From assembly GCA_905221605.1 (NCBI GenBank), contig CAJNDS010002542.1, positions 124,001 to 188,000 on the forward strand: DNA of 64,000 bases, read 5' to 3'. Each line of letters begins with the position of its first letter. Position 1 is the stretch's first letter. The position numbers and the translations under genes were made by a program. The notes beneath the pieces were generated by a model. It searched no databases and was not told the DNA's origin. It saw only the letters and a program-made list of their open reading frames with translations. Below, piece after piece: positions 22,459-31,436 of this stretch. Source of the DNA: Symbiodinium natans (lineage: Eukaryota > Sar > Dinophyceae > Suessiales > Symbiodiniaceae).

Positions 22459-24192
22459 TTACAGATCATCATCCTCAATGGGGAGTCCCGGCGCCGGCTC
22501 TGCAGCGACACCCCTCGACAGCCTGGACGCATATGCCGCAGAGCCCTGCACGATAAACCTGCACCAACTTGCGGCGCAGTGAGGTATTGGCTGCAAGGGC
22601 CCAGCCACAGCGACATGCGCATCAAATTGGATAACCCGTGACTGCATGTGCTTGACATCCTCGCGCGTCACAGGCTGCGTGACTTCCCAGAGACCATCCA
22701 GTGGGGCAGTCAAGGCCGCTCCACGGGTCCATCGGAAGTCAGGATTGCCGTCATGGTGAGCCTGGGAGACTTGAACCCGCAACACCTGACCAGCAAAAAG
22801 CTTCTTGAAGGTGACTGCAGACACTGTGGGCGAGCGTGGAGGCCGCGACGCGAACTCTGTTGGGCTGAACTCGTCCCAATAAATGAAGCGCACACCCTTG
22901 CTAGTTGCTAAGGAGCTCAGCGCCATACTGGCACCTTGCGCCGGACAGAAGTCCACAGCCTTGCGACCAAAGACGTTGACCAGAGGGTCCAGCACCAAGC
23001 TCTTGCCGGCATTGGTGACCCCTGCTATAAGGGGCACCCGGCGAGTCTTGCTTGGGCCGTGGCATATGACCTGAGCCAAGGCAGCAGCCAATAGCTCCCC
23101 ATCCACTGTCGCCTGATTCCTGCGAAAGAAATCGGACATTGCCATCCACCACAAGCACGGTCCAGAGCAAGCGCAGCTAGTACCTGCCAGACGCTGTAGC
23201 AGGTCCCAGTCTGTCTCTTGCTCTACAGCATGCAGCTTCTTCGCGTCCCGCCACTGCAGCGCGCCCTCAATGAGGTCAGGGAGGCGCTTCTGATTTCGCA
23301 TGCAGTAGAGCTGGCACGCGTGCGACCCATGGTCCTGCACATACGCGAGGACGGCGTTGGGCGTCAAGAGGTTCTTCTCGAGGACCATGGCAGTGAAGTC
23401 CAGAGGGGTGAACTTCTCCACCTTGGCCTTCTTCTTGTTACCTGGACCAGGGGCGCTGGCCAGGACCTCTGCCTTCTGGCGCCGCTTCACCCAAGCGCTG
23501 GCATTGAAGGGCTCTTGCGCCTCCTCATAAAGGTTCAGGACGATGTCGCTGCTGCCTGGCACTACGTACTCATGGCATGGCCCATGGCCAACTTGCACGC
23601 CCTCCAGTGCACCTGCTGCCTTCAGCCAGACCAAGGGAGTGAGGTCAACGGCCTGCTTGTGGTCAGTCGTAAAGACGCCGTAGCGCACCACGCTCCACCA
23701 TTGTGTGTGGGATGTGCTCCAGTGAGACGCTAGACCAGAACGGCGTCGCAGGGCCGCCTTCAACGGCAAGAAGCGGCTGAGGCAAGTCAGCTTGAGCGCC
23801 ACATGGAAGTGTCTTGGCTCCTCCAAAAACACCACAAGCTTCACAGCCTCAAGCGCTTGCGTCCGAGGACGACCCCTGCCACGCCGGTTGGTGTCCTCAG
23901 CAGGATGCTGCACCGCGTCGAGCACTGCGTCCCGAATGTCTGCACGCTCCAGCCCTTCCAGGCTCTTCAGCGGTGTCTCTGCCTGCAGGGCTGTTGCTTC
24001 AAGCACAGCTGCAAACGTCACCAAGTACACCATGCTGCGAGCATTGTCATCTTCCTCCGTCAACCACTCTGGTCTTGCAGGCGGCGGCTCAACTGCTGCC
24101 TCGTCCTCAGAGGACGACGAGCTCGAGTCCGAGGCTGCCATGGCACCGGTGGGCTCAGGCTGGAGCAGAACGGCCGAACTGCAGACAGGCAT
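22459..24192 (-). CDS. Rep-like HUH endonuclease / SF3 helicase, unit 1
   Basis: Probable replication initiator of the mobile element. Residues are numbered from an in-frame ATG at 24,333. An acidic serine tract (69-79) is followed by a possible Rep motif I (YLVTFA, 103-108), an AT-hook-like RGRGRPR (151-157), HFHVAL with the HUH histidines H175 and H177, and a candidate nicking tyrosine Y218 in VVRYGVF. A basic stretch KKKAKVEK (300-307) could be a nuclear signal. The helicase part has Walker A GVTNAGKS (438-445), Walker B FIYWDE (483-488) and a later conserved block around RGAALTA. Known HUH-SF3 Reps nick DNA and unwind it for rolling-circle replication. The start at 24,192 (MPVCSS) is preferred because unit 2 has a stop upstream; 24,141 (MAASDS) is an alternative. 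It may be expressed together with the transposase upstream. Confidence 0.65.
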   Translation of the reverse strand: MPVCSSAVLLQPEPTGAMAASDSSSSSSEDEAAVEPPPARPEWLTEEDDNARSMVYLVTFAAVLEATALQAETPLKSLEGLERADIRDAVLDAVQHPAEDTNRRGRGRPRTQALEAVKLVVFLEEPRHFHVALKLTCLSRFLPLKAALRRRSGLASHWSTSHTQWWSVVRYGVFTTDHKQAVDLTPLVWLKAAGALEGVQVGHGPCHEYVVPGSSDIVLNLYEEAQEPFNASAWVKRRQKAEVLASAPGPGNKKKAKVEKFTPLDFTAMVLEKNLLTPNAVLAYVQDHGSHACQLYCMRNQKRLPDLIEGALQWRDAKKLHAVEQETDWDLLQRLAGTSCACSGPCLWWMAMSDFFRRNQATVDGELLAAALAQVICHGPSKTRRVPLIAGVTNAGKSLVLDPLVNVFGRKAVDFCPAQGASMALSSLATSKGVRFIYWDEFSPTEFASRPPRSPTVSAVTFKKLFAGQVLRVQVSQAHHDGNPDFRWTRGAALTAPLDGLWEVTQPVTREDVKHMQSRVIQFDAHVAVAGPLQPIPHCAASWCRFIVQGSAAYASRLSRGVAAEPAPGLPIEDDDL

Positions 24193-24304
24193 TGTCAAGC
24201 ACTGGGGTCCTTGGACCTCACTTTGGAGACTGCAAGCTCTCGCAACCTCTGGAGTCTGTGTGAGGGCCCTGTATGAAGGGGCCAGGACGGGTGCAGAAAT
24301 GTCG

Positions 24305-24569
24305 TGTTTTTCAAGTTTCAAATTCGTTTCCATAGTTTCAAATTAGTTTCAAATTAGTTTCAAAATCCAGTTGCAAATTCGCTGTTAAGGGGGAACTGCA
24401 ATTTCAGCGCGCGTTTTCTGAAAAAGAGGAATCTCTGAGAATTCCTATTTTTTTAGAAACGCGCGTAGAAAAATGTAATTCCCCATTAACAGCGATTTTG
24501 CAACTGGATTTTGAAACTATTTTGAAACTAATTTGAAAGTATGGAAATGAATTTGAAACTTGAAAAACG
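24305..24569. repeat. 265-bp imperfect palindrome between rep and transposase
   Basis: The left arm (CAAGTTTCAAATTCGTTTCC.., CCAGTTGCAAATTCGCTGTT..) is repeated inverted in the right arm (..AACAGCGATTTTGCAACTGG, ..CATGGAAATGAATTTG-like). Arms are about 115 bp with scattered mismatches, around a short centre near 24,430-24,445. It is AT-rich compared with the neighbouring genes. A second copy is at 29,705-29,969. Possible roles are a replication origin, a folded terminus of an older element, or a transcription signal for the Rep gene. Confidence 0.85.
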
Positions 24570-24626
24570 CTGCATTTTCTGCTTCGACTGAATTTGAAAC
24601 TTGGAAAACGCTGCATTTCTGCTTCT
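24549..24626 (+). repeat. 42-bp direct repeat pair
   Basis: The segment GAATTTGAAACTTGAAAAACG..TTCTGCTTC (24,549-24,585) recurs at 24,591-24,626 with a few changes. It overlaps the right end of the palindrome. The same pair lies at 29,949-30,026 in unit 2. Confidence 0.85.
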
Positions 24627-24836
24627 GGCGCAAGCTGACTTAGTGGAGCAACCAGCCAATGCAGTCGAGCAGCCAGCCAACTCAACGCACCCTCCACGCC
24701 CCTCTCCCTAGGCATGAGGCCTGCTGCTACCGAACGCATGCAGCACGGCGCTCTACTGCTGGGCCGATTTTCACGCGCACTGTCTTCAAATGCTTTCAAA
24801 TGGTGAAGGTGAAAGGACCGCGTGAGAACAGCCTCA

Positions 24837-25970
24837 TCATGGGTCAGAACCGCCCTCCTCGAAGAAGTAGCCCTTCGCCTCGTAAAGCCTCTGGCAGCGC
24901 CGAGCCATGTCGCCAATGCTGTTGAGGATGAAATCCTTGGGCAAGGAGCGGGCCGTGAGCTTCAAGCGCTTGATGTAGGCAGCCCGCGTTTCTTTCTTAC
25001 CCTTTGTCCACTTGCTCTCTTGCCGGCGCAGCCGCTTGTTGATCTCGGTCCAGATGGCATAATCCAACACCGACAAGTCAGGGCTGCGCTTTGGGATCTC
25101 GAAGACAAGTAAACCTGCGTCGCACTTGGCAGCAATGCCCTTGGCCGACTTGTACCCAGTAGGGTCGTTGTCCTCCAAGATCGTGAAGCGGCGTTTGGCG
25201 GGCGAAGCTTTCTTCAAGTCACGCGCCAAAGTGTGGTAGAAGCTGGCGGCAGCCTGGCCACTCCAGCGGCCATCGGTGACCTCGTGCACGGTGACAGCCT
25301 TACCTTTCCCGACGCCCACCTGCAGGAGAACCCCTTTGGCCCCGGTGTTGTGACGCAAGTTGCCAGCCTTTGGCTTCACATACCCACCACATAAGCCCTT
25401 GCCAGGGCGGCGATAGGCGCCGTACGTGGCATGCTGCGCTGCCCGGCAGCGCTCCTTCCCATTCAGGTAGACCTGGAAGTGCTTTCCATCAATGAAGGCA
25501 TCAACGTTCTTGACCCACCAGGCCCTGCTCTTGCTGCGATACTTCTTGGCGAAGTGAAAGCGTGCTCGGACATCCTCGGGGGTGAGCAGAGGCTTTTCCC
25601 GCAGCTTGCGGAAGTAGATGTTGCGATCGTGCAGAGCCCTGAGTATGCTGCGGCACGAAGCCTTGGTCTTTGTTGTCTTCTTCAGGTCCTGGACGGTAAC
25701 AGTGCGCTGCCCATTGGCCTTCACGATCATGTCGTCCAGCTTCTTCTCGAGGAAGTCGACTTGCGCCATGGTTAGAGAGCAAGGGCGGCCTTGCTTCAAG
25801 ACAGGCTTCTGAAGACAGAGCAAGCGGGTCACTGATGACGTGTCCCTTCCGAGCAACTCGCCGATCTCTGACGGCTTCTTGCCCTGAGAGTACCACTTCT
25901 TGGCCAGGCCGCGTTCATTCTCGGACATCTTGGTCCAACCAGCCTCCGGCATGGCGACGCTGACAGACAC
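24837..25970 (-). CDS. Tc1/mariner-type DDE transposase, unit 1
   Basis: A cut-and-paste transposase of 377 residues. Residues 20-52 look like a helix-turn-helix (KKPSEIGELLGRDTSSVTRL), followed by the GRP linker (KQGRPCSLT) common in this superfamily. The catalytic triad is read as D161 (FIDGKHF), D267 (ILEDNDPTGYKS) and D303 (SPDLSVLDYAIW), with 35 residues between the last two. The last block is the equivalent of SPDLNPIE/SPDLAPSD, with Asp as in mariner. Length is typical. The frame is intact in both units, so an active protein is possible. The start MSVSVAMPE is the first ATG; M7 and M15 are alternatives. The repeat array begins about 70 bp upstream of the start. The Rep gene lies downstream on the same strand. 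Confidence 0.85.
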   Translation of the reverse strand: MSVSVAMPEAGWTKMSENERGLAKKWYSQGKKPSEIGELLGRDTSSVTRLLCLQKPVLKQGRPCSLTMAQVDFLEKKLDDMIVKANGQRTVTVQDLKKTTKTKASCRSILRALHDRNIYFRKLREKPLLTPEDVRARFHFAKKYRSKSRAWWVKNVDAFIDGKHFQVYLNGKERCRAAQHATYGAYRRPGKGLCGGYVKPKAGNLRHNTGAKGVLLQVGVGKGKAVTVHEVTDGRWSGQAAASFYHTLARDLKKASPAKRRFTILEDNDPTGYKSAKGIAAKCDAGLLVFEIPKRSPDLSVLDYAIWTEINKRLRRQESKWTKGKKETRAAYIKRLKLTARSLPKDFILNSIGDMARRCQRLYEAKGYFFEEGGSDP

Positions 25971-26041
25971 TGAAGGTCAAGCTGCGAGACGAGAGCTAGA
26001 AGCTGCGGCGCGCGCAGCCATGCAGCCAACAAGTCAGCGCG

Positions 26042-27055
26042 TGATCTGCCATTTTGCCCTTTCCCCCGAACATGGAACATGCGCACAGCGTACGTAGCAC
26101 AGCTGACTGCATGTACATGTTGCTGTCAAGACAGAGCACTGGAATTCCTGCACGCACATGCTGCTGACAAGACACCAGTTTGCCCTTTCCCCCGAACATG
26201 GAACATGCGCACAGCGTACGTAGCACAGCTGACTGCATGTACATGTTGCTGTCAAGACAGAGCACTGCAATTCCTGCACGCACATGCTGCTGACAAGACA
26301 CCAGTTTGCCCTTTCCCCCGAACATGGAACATGCGCACAGCGTACGTAGCACAGCTGACTGCATGTACATGTTGCTGTCAAGACAGAGCACTGGAAGTCC
26401 TGCACGCACATGCTGCTGACAAGACACCAGTTTGCCCCCGAACATGGAACATGCGCACAGCGTACGTAGCACAGCTGACTGCATGTACATGTTGCTGTCA
26501 AGACAGAGCACTGCAAGTCCTGCACGCACATGCTGCTGACAAGACATCTGCCAGTTTGCCCTTTCCCCCGAACATGGAACATGCGCACAGCGTACGTAGC
26601 ACAGCTGACTGCATGTACATGTTGCTGTCAAGACAGAGCACTGGAATTCCTGCACGCACATGCTGCTGACAAGACACCAGTTTGCCCCCGAACATGGAAC
26701 ATGCGCACAGCGTACGTAGCACAGCTGACTGCATGTACATGTTGCTGTCAAGACAGAGCACTGCAAGTCCTGCACGCACATGCTGCTGACAAGACATCTG
26801 CCAGTTTGCCCTTTCCCCCGAACATGGAACATGCGCACAGCGTACGTAGCACAGCTGACTGCATGTACATGTTGCTGTCAAGACAGAGCACTGGAATTCC
26901 TGCACGCACATGCTGCTGACAAGACACCAGTTTGCCCTTTCCCCCGAACATGGAACATGCGCACAGCGTACGTAGCACAGCTGACTGCATGTACATGTTG
27001 CTGTCAAGACAGAGCACTGCAAGTCCTGCACGCACATGCTGCTGACAAGACATAG
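26042..27055 (+). repeat. Eight-unit ~126-bp array upstream of transposase, unit 1
   Basis: Eight units start near 26,068, 26,194, 26,320, 26,440, 26,570, 26,690, 26,820 and 26,946 (spacings 126, 126, 120, 130, 120, 130 and 126). Each holds the palindromic CATGTACATG and the conserved GCGTACGTAGCACAGCTGAC. Units alternate between GGAA.TCC and GCAA.TCC variants. Units 3-8 behave as 250-bp pairs, so a dimer was probably amplified. The cysteine-rich open frames on both strands are repeat artefacts. The position fits a promoter or an iteron-like binding array. Confidence 0.95.
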
Positions 27056-27124
27056 CGCAGCAACTTCACAACTCTCCAAACACGTCTAACACAGCAGCTC
27101 ACTCCCAAGACATGTTCTGTACAG

Positions 27125-27335
27125 CTCGCACTAGTAGTGTCGTGAGTCGTTAGGGAAAACACTCGGAAACACGCCTTCGATGTTTTCCACGCGACGAGAG
27201 GTCGAGCTAGCAAACACCCTCCCTAGTAGTGTAGTGTCCTCAGGGAAAACACTGTAGCATTCCGAGACGGAGAAGGAAACACACCGTCGATGTTTTCCTA
27301 GCGACTCGAGATCGAGCTAGCCATCACTGTCCTAA
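27125..27335 (+). repeat. Imperfect ~95-bp direct repeat pair, unit 1
   Basis: CTAGTAGTGT..AGGGAAAACACT..TCGATGTTTTCC..TCGAGCTAGC occurs at about 27,129-27,211 and again at about 27,222-27,322. Each half also has GGGAAAACA facing TGTTTTCC, so it can fold. It lies near the right end of the unit. Confidence 0.8.
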
Positions 27336-27412
27336 CACGCCTCGCTTCTCATGATTGAAACTCCGGCCAAGGCGGCCACGCAGCCACAAGTCAGCAAATT
27401 ATCTTGTCGGAG

Positions 27413-27652
27413 ACGGTGGATGGACAAAATCCTGCATGACCCCCTACGTTACACGTGTGCGACGGTTGGTAATCGAGCTCCCCGCACCCCTCAAATTTCA
27501 ATGTTGCGTGCACATGTGGATGATGCAGGATTTCGGTCATTCGCGCATGTGCCGTTTCGAGGCATTCTAAGGACAACAATGTTAAGATTCAGGGTTTGGA
27601 AGGGATGACCTGCGTAATAAAAGTGATGCAGGATTTCGTCCATCAACAGTAC
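27413..27652. repeat. 240-bp terminal repeat, copy 2 (unit junction)
   Basis: The internal copy is shared by the end of unit 1 and the start of unit 2. Its left neighbour is GA rather than the TA found at the outermost left end, while the right neighbour keeps TA. Confidence 0.85.
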
Positions 27653-27858
27653 GAGTAGTTGTCGTTGCTCTGCCGTTCTATATGACTGGGCTGTTGCGGG
27701 CCAATAGTCAAGAGATTCAGCGCCAACCAGCGGAACAACATACGTTTTCCTGAGATAAGTTGGCGTGCGACCAGCTTGCAGCTCTTCAGAGCAAGCATGC
27801 CTGGCCTTCGATCTGGTCATAAGCAAATTGAATTCACTCATTAGCGTAAACTAGGCAG

Positions 27859-29592
27859 TTACAGATCATCATCCTCAATGGGGAGTCCCGGCGCCGGCTC
27901 TGCAGCGACACCCCTCGACAGCCTGGACGCATATGCCGCAGAGCCCTGCACGATAAACCTGCACCAACTTGCGGCGCAGTGAGGTATTGGCTGCAAGGGC
28001 CCAGCCACAGCGACATGCGCATCAAATTGGATAACCCGTGACTGCATGTGCTTGACATCCTCGCGCGTCACAGGCTGCGTGACTTCCCAGAGACCATCCA
28101 GTGGGGCAGTCAAGGCCGCTCCACGGGTCCATCGGAAGTCAGGATTGCCGTCATGGTGAGCCTGGGAGACTTGAACCCGCAACACCTGACCAGCAAAAAG
28201 CTTCTTGAAGGTGACTGCAGACACTGTGGGCGAGCGTGGAGGCCGCGACGCGAACTCTGTTGGGCTGAACTCGTCCCAATAAATGAAGCGCACACCCTTG
28301 CTAGTTGCTAAGGAGCTCAGCGCCATACTGGCACCTTGCGCCGGACAGAAGTCCACAGCCTTGCGACCAAAGACGTTGACCAGAGGGTCCAGCACCAAGC
28401 TCTTGCCGGCATTGGTGACCCCTGCTATAAGGGGCACCCGGCGAGTCTTGCTTGGGCCGTGGCATATGACCTGAGCCAAGGCAGCAGCCAATAGCTCCCC
28501 ATCCACTGTCGCCTGATTCCTGCGAAAGAAATCGGACATTGCCATCCACCACAAGCACGGTCCAGAGCAAGCGCAGCTAGTACCTGCCAGACGCTGTAGC
28601 AGGTCCCAGTCTGTCTCTTGCTCTACAGCATGCAGCTTCTTCGCGTCCCGCCACTGCAGCGCGCCCTCAATGAGGTCAGGGAGGCGCTTCTGATTTCGCA
28701 TGCAGTAGAGCTGGCACGCGTGCGACCCATGGTCCTGCACATACGCGAGGACGGCGTTGGGCGTCAAGAGGTTCTTCTCGAGGACCATGGCAGTGAAGTC
28801 CAGAGGGGTGAACTTCTCCACCTTGGCCTTCTTCTTGTTACCTGGACCAGGGGCGCTGGCCAGGACCTCTGCCTTCTGGCGCCGCTTCACCCAAGCGCTG
28901 GCATTGAAGGGCTCTTGCGCCTCCTCATAAAGGTTCAGGACGATGTCGCTGCTGCCTGGCACTACGTACTCATGGCATGGCCCATGGCCAACTTGCACGC
29001 CCTCCAGTGCACCTGCTGCCTTCAGCCAGACCAAGGGAGTGAGGTCAACGGCCTGCTTGTGGTCAGTCGTAAAGACGCCGTAGCGCACCACGCTCCACCA
29101 TTGTGTGTGGGATGTGCTCCAGTGAGACGCTAGACCAGAACGGCGTCGCAGGGCCGCCTTCAACGGCAAGAAGCGGCTGAGGCAAGTCAGCTTGAGCGCC
29201 ACATGGAAGTGTCTTGGCTCCTCCAAAAACACCACAAGCTTCACAGCCTCAAGCGCTTGCGTCCGAGGACGACCCCTGCCACGCCGGTTGGTGTCCTCAG
29301 CAGGATGCTGCACCGCGTCGAGCACTGCGTCCCGAATGTCTGCACGCTCCAGCCCTTCCAGGCTCTTCAGCGGTGTCTCTGCCTGCAGGGCTGTTGCTTC
29401 AAGCACAGCTGCAAACGTCACCAAGTACACCATGCTGCGAGCATTGTCATCTTCCTCCGTCAACCACTCTGGTCTTGCAGGCGGCGGCTCAACTGCTGCC
29501 TCGTCCTCAGAGGACGACGAGCTCGAGTCCGAGGCTGCCATGGCACCGGTGGGCTCAGGCTGGAGCAGAACGGCCGAACTGCAGACAGGCAT
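27859..29592 (-). CDS. Rep-like HUH endonuclease / SF3 helicase, unit 2
   Basis: The protein matches the unit 1 Rep from the ATG at 29,592 to the stop, with the same HFH, Walker A GVTNAGKS and Walker B YWDE motifs. A G-to-A change at 29,625 makes a stop codon (CAA to TAA on the coding strand) just upstream. The longer N-terminal extension open in unit 1 therefore cannot be translated here. That supports 29,592 (or 29,541) as the genuine start. Nothing in the body of the gene is broken. Confidence 0.65.
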   Translation of the reverse strand: MPVCSSAVLLQPEPTGAMAASDSSSSSSEDEAAVEPPPARPEWLTEEDDNARSMVYLVTFAAVLEATALQAETPLKSLEGLERADIRDAVLDAVQHPAEDTNRRGRGRPRTQALEAVKLVVFLEEPRHFHVALKLTCLSRFLPLKAALRRRSGLASHWSTSHTQWWSVVRYGVFTTDHKQAVDLTPLVWLKAAGALEGVQVGHGPCHEYVVPGSSDIVLNLYEEAQEPFNASAWVKRRQKAEVLASAPGPGNKKKAKVEKFTPLDFTAMVLEKNLLTPNAVLAYVQDHGSHACQLYCMRNQKRLPDLIEGALQWRDAKKLHAVEQETDWDLLQRLAGTSCACSGPCLWWMAMSDFFRRNQATVDGELLAAALAQVICHGPSKTRRVPLIAGVTNAGKSLVLDPLVNVFGRKAVDFCPAQGASMALSSLATSKGVRFIYWDEFSPTEFASRPPRSPTVSAVTFKKLFAGQVLRVQVSQAHHDGNPDFRWTRGAALTAPLDGLWEVTQPVTREDVKHMQSRVIQFDAHVAVAGPLQPIPHCAASWCRFIVQGSAAYASRLSRGVAAEPAPGLPIEDDDL

Positions 29593-29704
29593 TGTCAAGC
29601 ACTGGGGTCCCTGGACCTCACTTTAGAGACTGCAAGCTCTCGCAACCTCTGGAGTCTGTGTGAGGGCCCTGTATGAAGGGGCCAGGACGGGTGCAGAAAT
29701 GTCG

Positions 29705-29969
29705 TGTTTTTCAAGTTTCAAATTCGTTTCCATAGTTTCAAATTAGTTTCAAATTAGTTTCAAAATCCAGTTGCAAATTCGCTGTTAAGGGGGAACTGCA
29801 ATTTCAGCGCGCGTTTTCTGAAAAAGAGGAATCTCTGAGAATTCCTATTTTTTTAGAAACGCGCGTAGAAAAATGTAATTCCCCATTAACAGCGATTTTG
29901 CAACTGGATTTTGAAACTATTTTGAAACTAATTTGAAAGTATGGAAATGAATTTGAAACTTGAAAAACG
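29705..29969. repeat. 265-bp imperfect palindrome, unit 2
   Basis: A second copy of the palindrome at 24,305-24,569, offset by exactly 5,400 bp, with no difference that I could see. Confidence 0.85.
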
Positions 29970-30231
29970 CTGCATTTTCTGCTTCGACTGAATTTGAAAC
30001 TTGGAAAACGCTGCATTTCTGCTTCTGGCGCAAGCTGACTTAGTGGAGCAACCAGCCAATGCAGTCGAGCAGCCAGCCAACTCAACGCACCCTCCACGCC
30101 CCTCTCCCTAGGCATGAGGCCTGCTGCTACCGAACGCATGCAGCACGGCGCTATACTGCTGATTTTCACGCGCACTGTCTTCAAATGCTTTCAAATGGTG
30201 AAGGTGAAAGGACCGCGTGAGAACAGCCTCA

Positions 30232-31365
30232 TCATGGGTCAGAACCGCCCTCCTCGAAGAAGTAGCCCTTCGCCTCGTAAAGCCTCTGGCAGCGCCGAGC
30301 CATGTCGCCAATGCTGTTGAGGATGAAATCCTTGGGCAAGGAGCGGGCCGTGAGCTTCAAGCGCTTGATGTAGGCAGCCCGCGTTTCTTTCTTACCCTTT
30401 GTCCACTTGCTCTCTTGCCGGCGCAGCCGCTTGTTGATCTCGGTCCAGATGGCATAATCCAACACCGACAAGTCAGGGCTGCGCTTTGGGATCTCGAAGA
30501 CAAGTAAACCTGCGTCGCACTTGGCAGCAATGCCCTTGGCCGACTTGTACCCAGTAGGGTCGTTGTCCTCCAAGATCGTGAAGCGGCGTTTGGCGGGCGA
30601 AGCTTTCTTCAAGTCACGCGCCAAAGTGTGGTAGAAGCTGGCGGCAGCCTGGCCACTCCAGCGGCCATCGGTGACCTCGTGCACGGTGACAGCCTTACCT
30701 TTCCCGACGCCCACCTGCAGGAGAACCCCTTTGGCCCCGGTGTTGTGACGCAAGTTGCCAGCCTTTGGCTTCACATACCCACCACATAAGCCCTTGCCAG
30801 GGCGGCGATAGGCGCCGTACGTGGCATGCTGCGCTGCCCGGCAGCGCTCCTTCCCATTCAGGTAGACCTGGAAGTGCTTTCCATCAATGAAGGCATCAAC
30901 GTTCTTGACCCACCAGGCCCTGCTCTTGCTGCGATACTTCTTGGCGAAGTGAAAGCGTGCTCGGACATCCTCGGGGGTGAGCAGAGGCTTTTCCCGCAGC
31001 TTGCGGAAGTAGATGTTGCGATCGTGCAGAGCCCTGAGTATGCTGCGGCACGAAGCCTTGGTCTTTGTTGTCTTCTTCAGGTCCTGGACGGTAACAGTGC
31101 GCTGCCCATTGGCCTTCACGATCATGTCGTCCAGCTTCTTCTCGAGGAAGTCGACTTGCGCCATGGTTAGAGAGCAAGGGCGGCCTTGCTTCAAGACAGG
31201 CTTCTGAAGACAGAGCAAGCGGGTCACTGATGACGTGTCCCTTCCGAGCAACTCGCCGATCTCTGACGGCTTCTTGCCCTGAGAGTACCACTTCTTGGCC
31301 AGGCCGCGTTCATTCTCGGACATCTTGGTCCAACCAGCCTCCGGCATGGCGACGCTGACAGACAC
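30232..31365 (-). CDS. Tc1/mariner-type DDE transposase, unit 2
   Basis: The 377-residue protein appears identical to the unit 1 transposase, including D161, D267 and D303, the helix-turn-helix and the GRP linker. Downstream of its stop the second unit differs from unit 1 by a C-to-A change (30,153) and loss of five bases (GGGCC, 24,761-24,765 of unit 1). That loss shifts the copy offset from 5,400 to 5,395. Two intact copies side by side imply very recent duplication or strong homogenisation. Confidence 0.85.
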   Translation of the reverse strand: MSVSVAMPEAGWTKMSENERGLAKKWYSQGKKPSEIGELLGRDTSSVTRLLCLQKPVLKQGRPCSLTMAQVDFLEKKLDDMIVKANGQRTVTVQDLKKTTKTKASCRSILRALHDRNIYFRKLREKPLLTPEDVRARFHFAKKYRSKSRAWWVKNVDAFIDGKHFQVYLNGKERCRAAQHATYGAYRRPGKGLCGGYVKPKAGNLRHNTGAKGVLLQVGVGKGKAVTVHEVTDGRWSGQAAASFYHTLARDLKKASPAKRRFTILEDNDPTGYKSAKGIAAKCDAGLLVFEIPKRSPDLSVLDYAIWTEINKRLRRQESKWTKGKKETRAAYIKRLKLTARSLPKDFILNSIGDMARRCQRLYEAKGYFFEEGGSDP

Positions 31366-31436
31366 TGAAGGTCAAGCTGCGAGACGAGAGCTAGAAGCTG
31401 CGGCGCGCGCAGCCATGCAGCCAACAAGTCAGCGCG

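Noticed and set aside
22459-24192. Endogenised animal parvovirus or circovirus
   Set aside because: The motif order resembles their Rep/NS1 class only in general; there is no capsid gene, and the neighbours are a transposase and dinoflagellate-type sequence.
23218-24346. Plus-strand frames of 149-184 codons opposite the Rep gene (also 28,618-29,663)
   Set aside because: They are antisense shadows of a high-GC coding sequence; the minus strand carries the catalytic motifs.
26042-27055. CRISPR-like array
   Set aside because: Units are contiguous with no unique spacers, and the setting is eukaryotic.
25996-27079. Cysteine-rich open frames on both strands across the ~126-bp array
   Set aside because: Frames are open on both strands and break where 120- or 130-bp units change register; this is a repeat effect, not a gene.
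27413-27652. LTR retrotransposon structure (direct 240-bp repeats as LTRs)
   Set aside because: No reverse transcriptase, integrase or primer-binding site is visible. The ends are inverted and abut TA, and the genes encode a transposase and a Rep.
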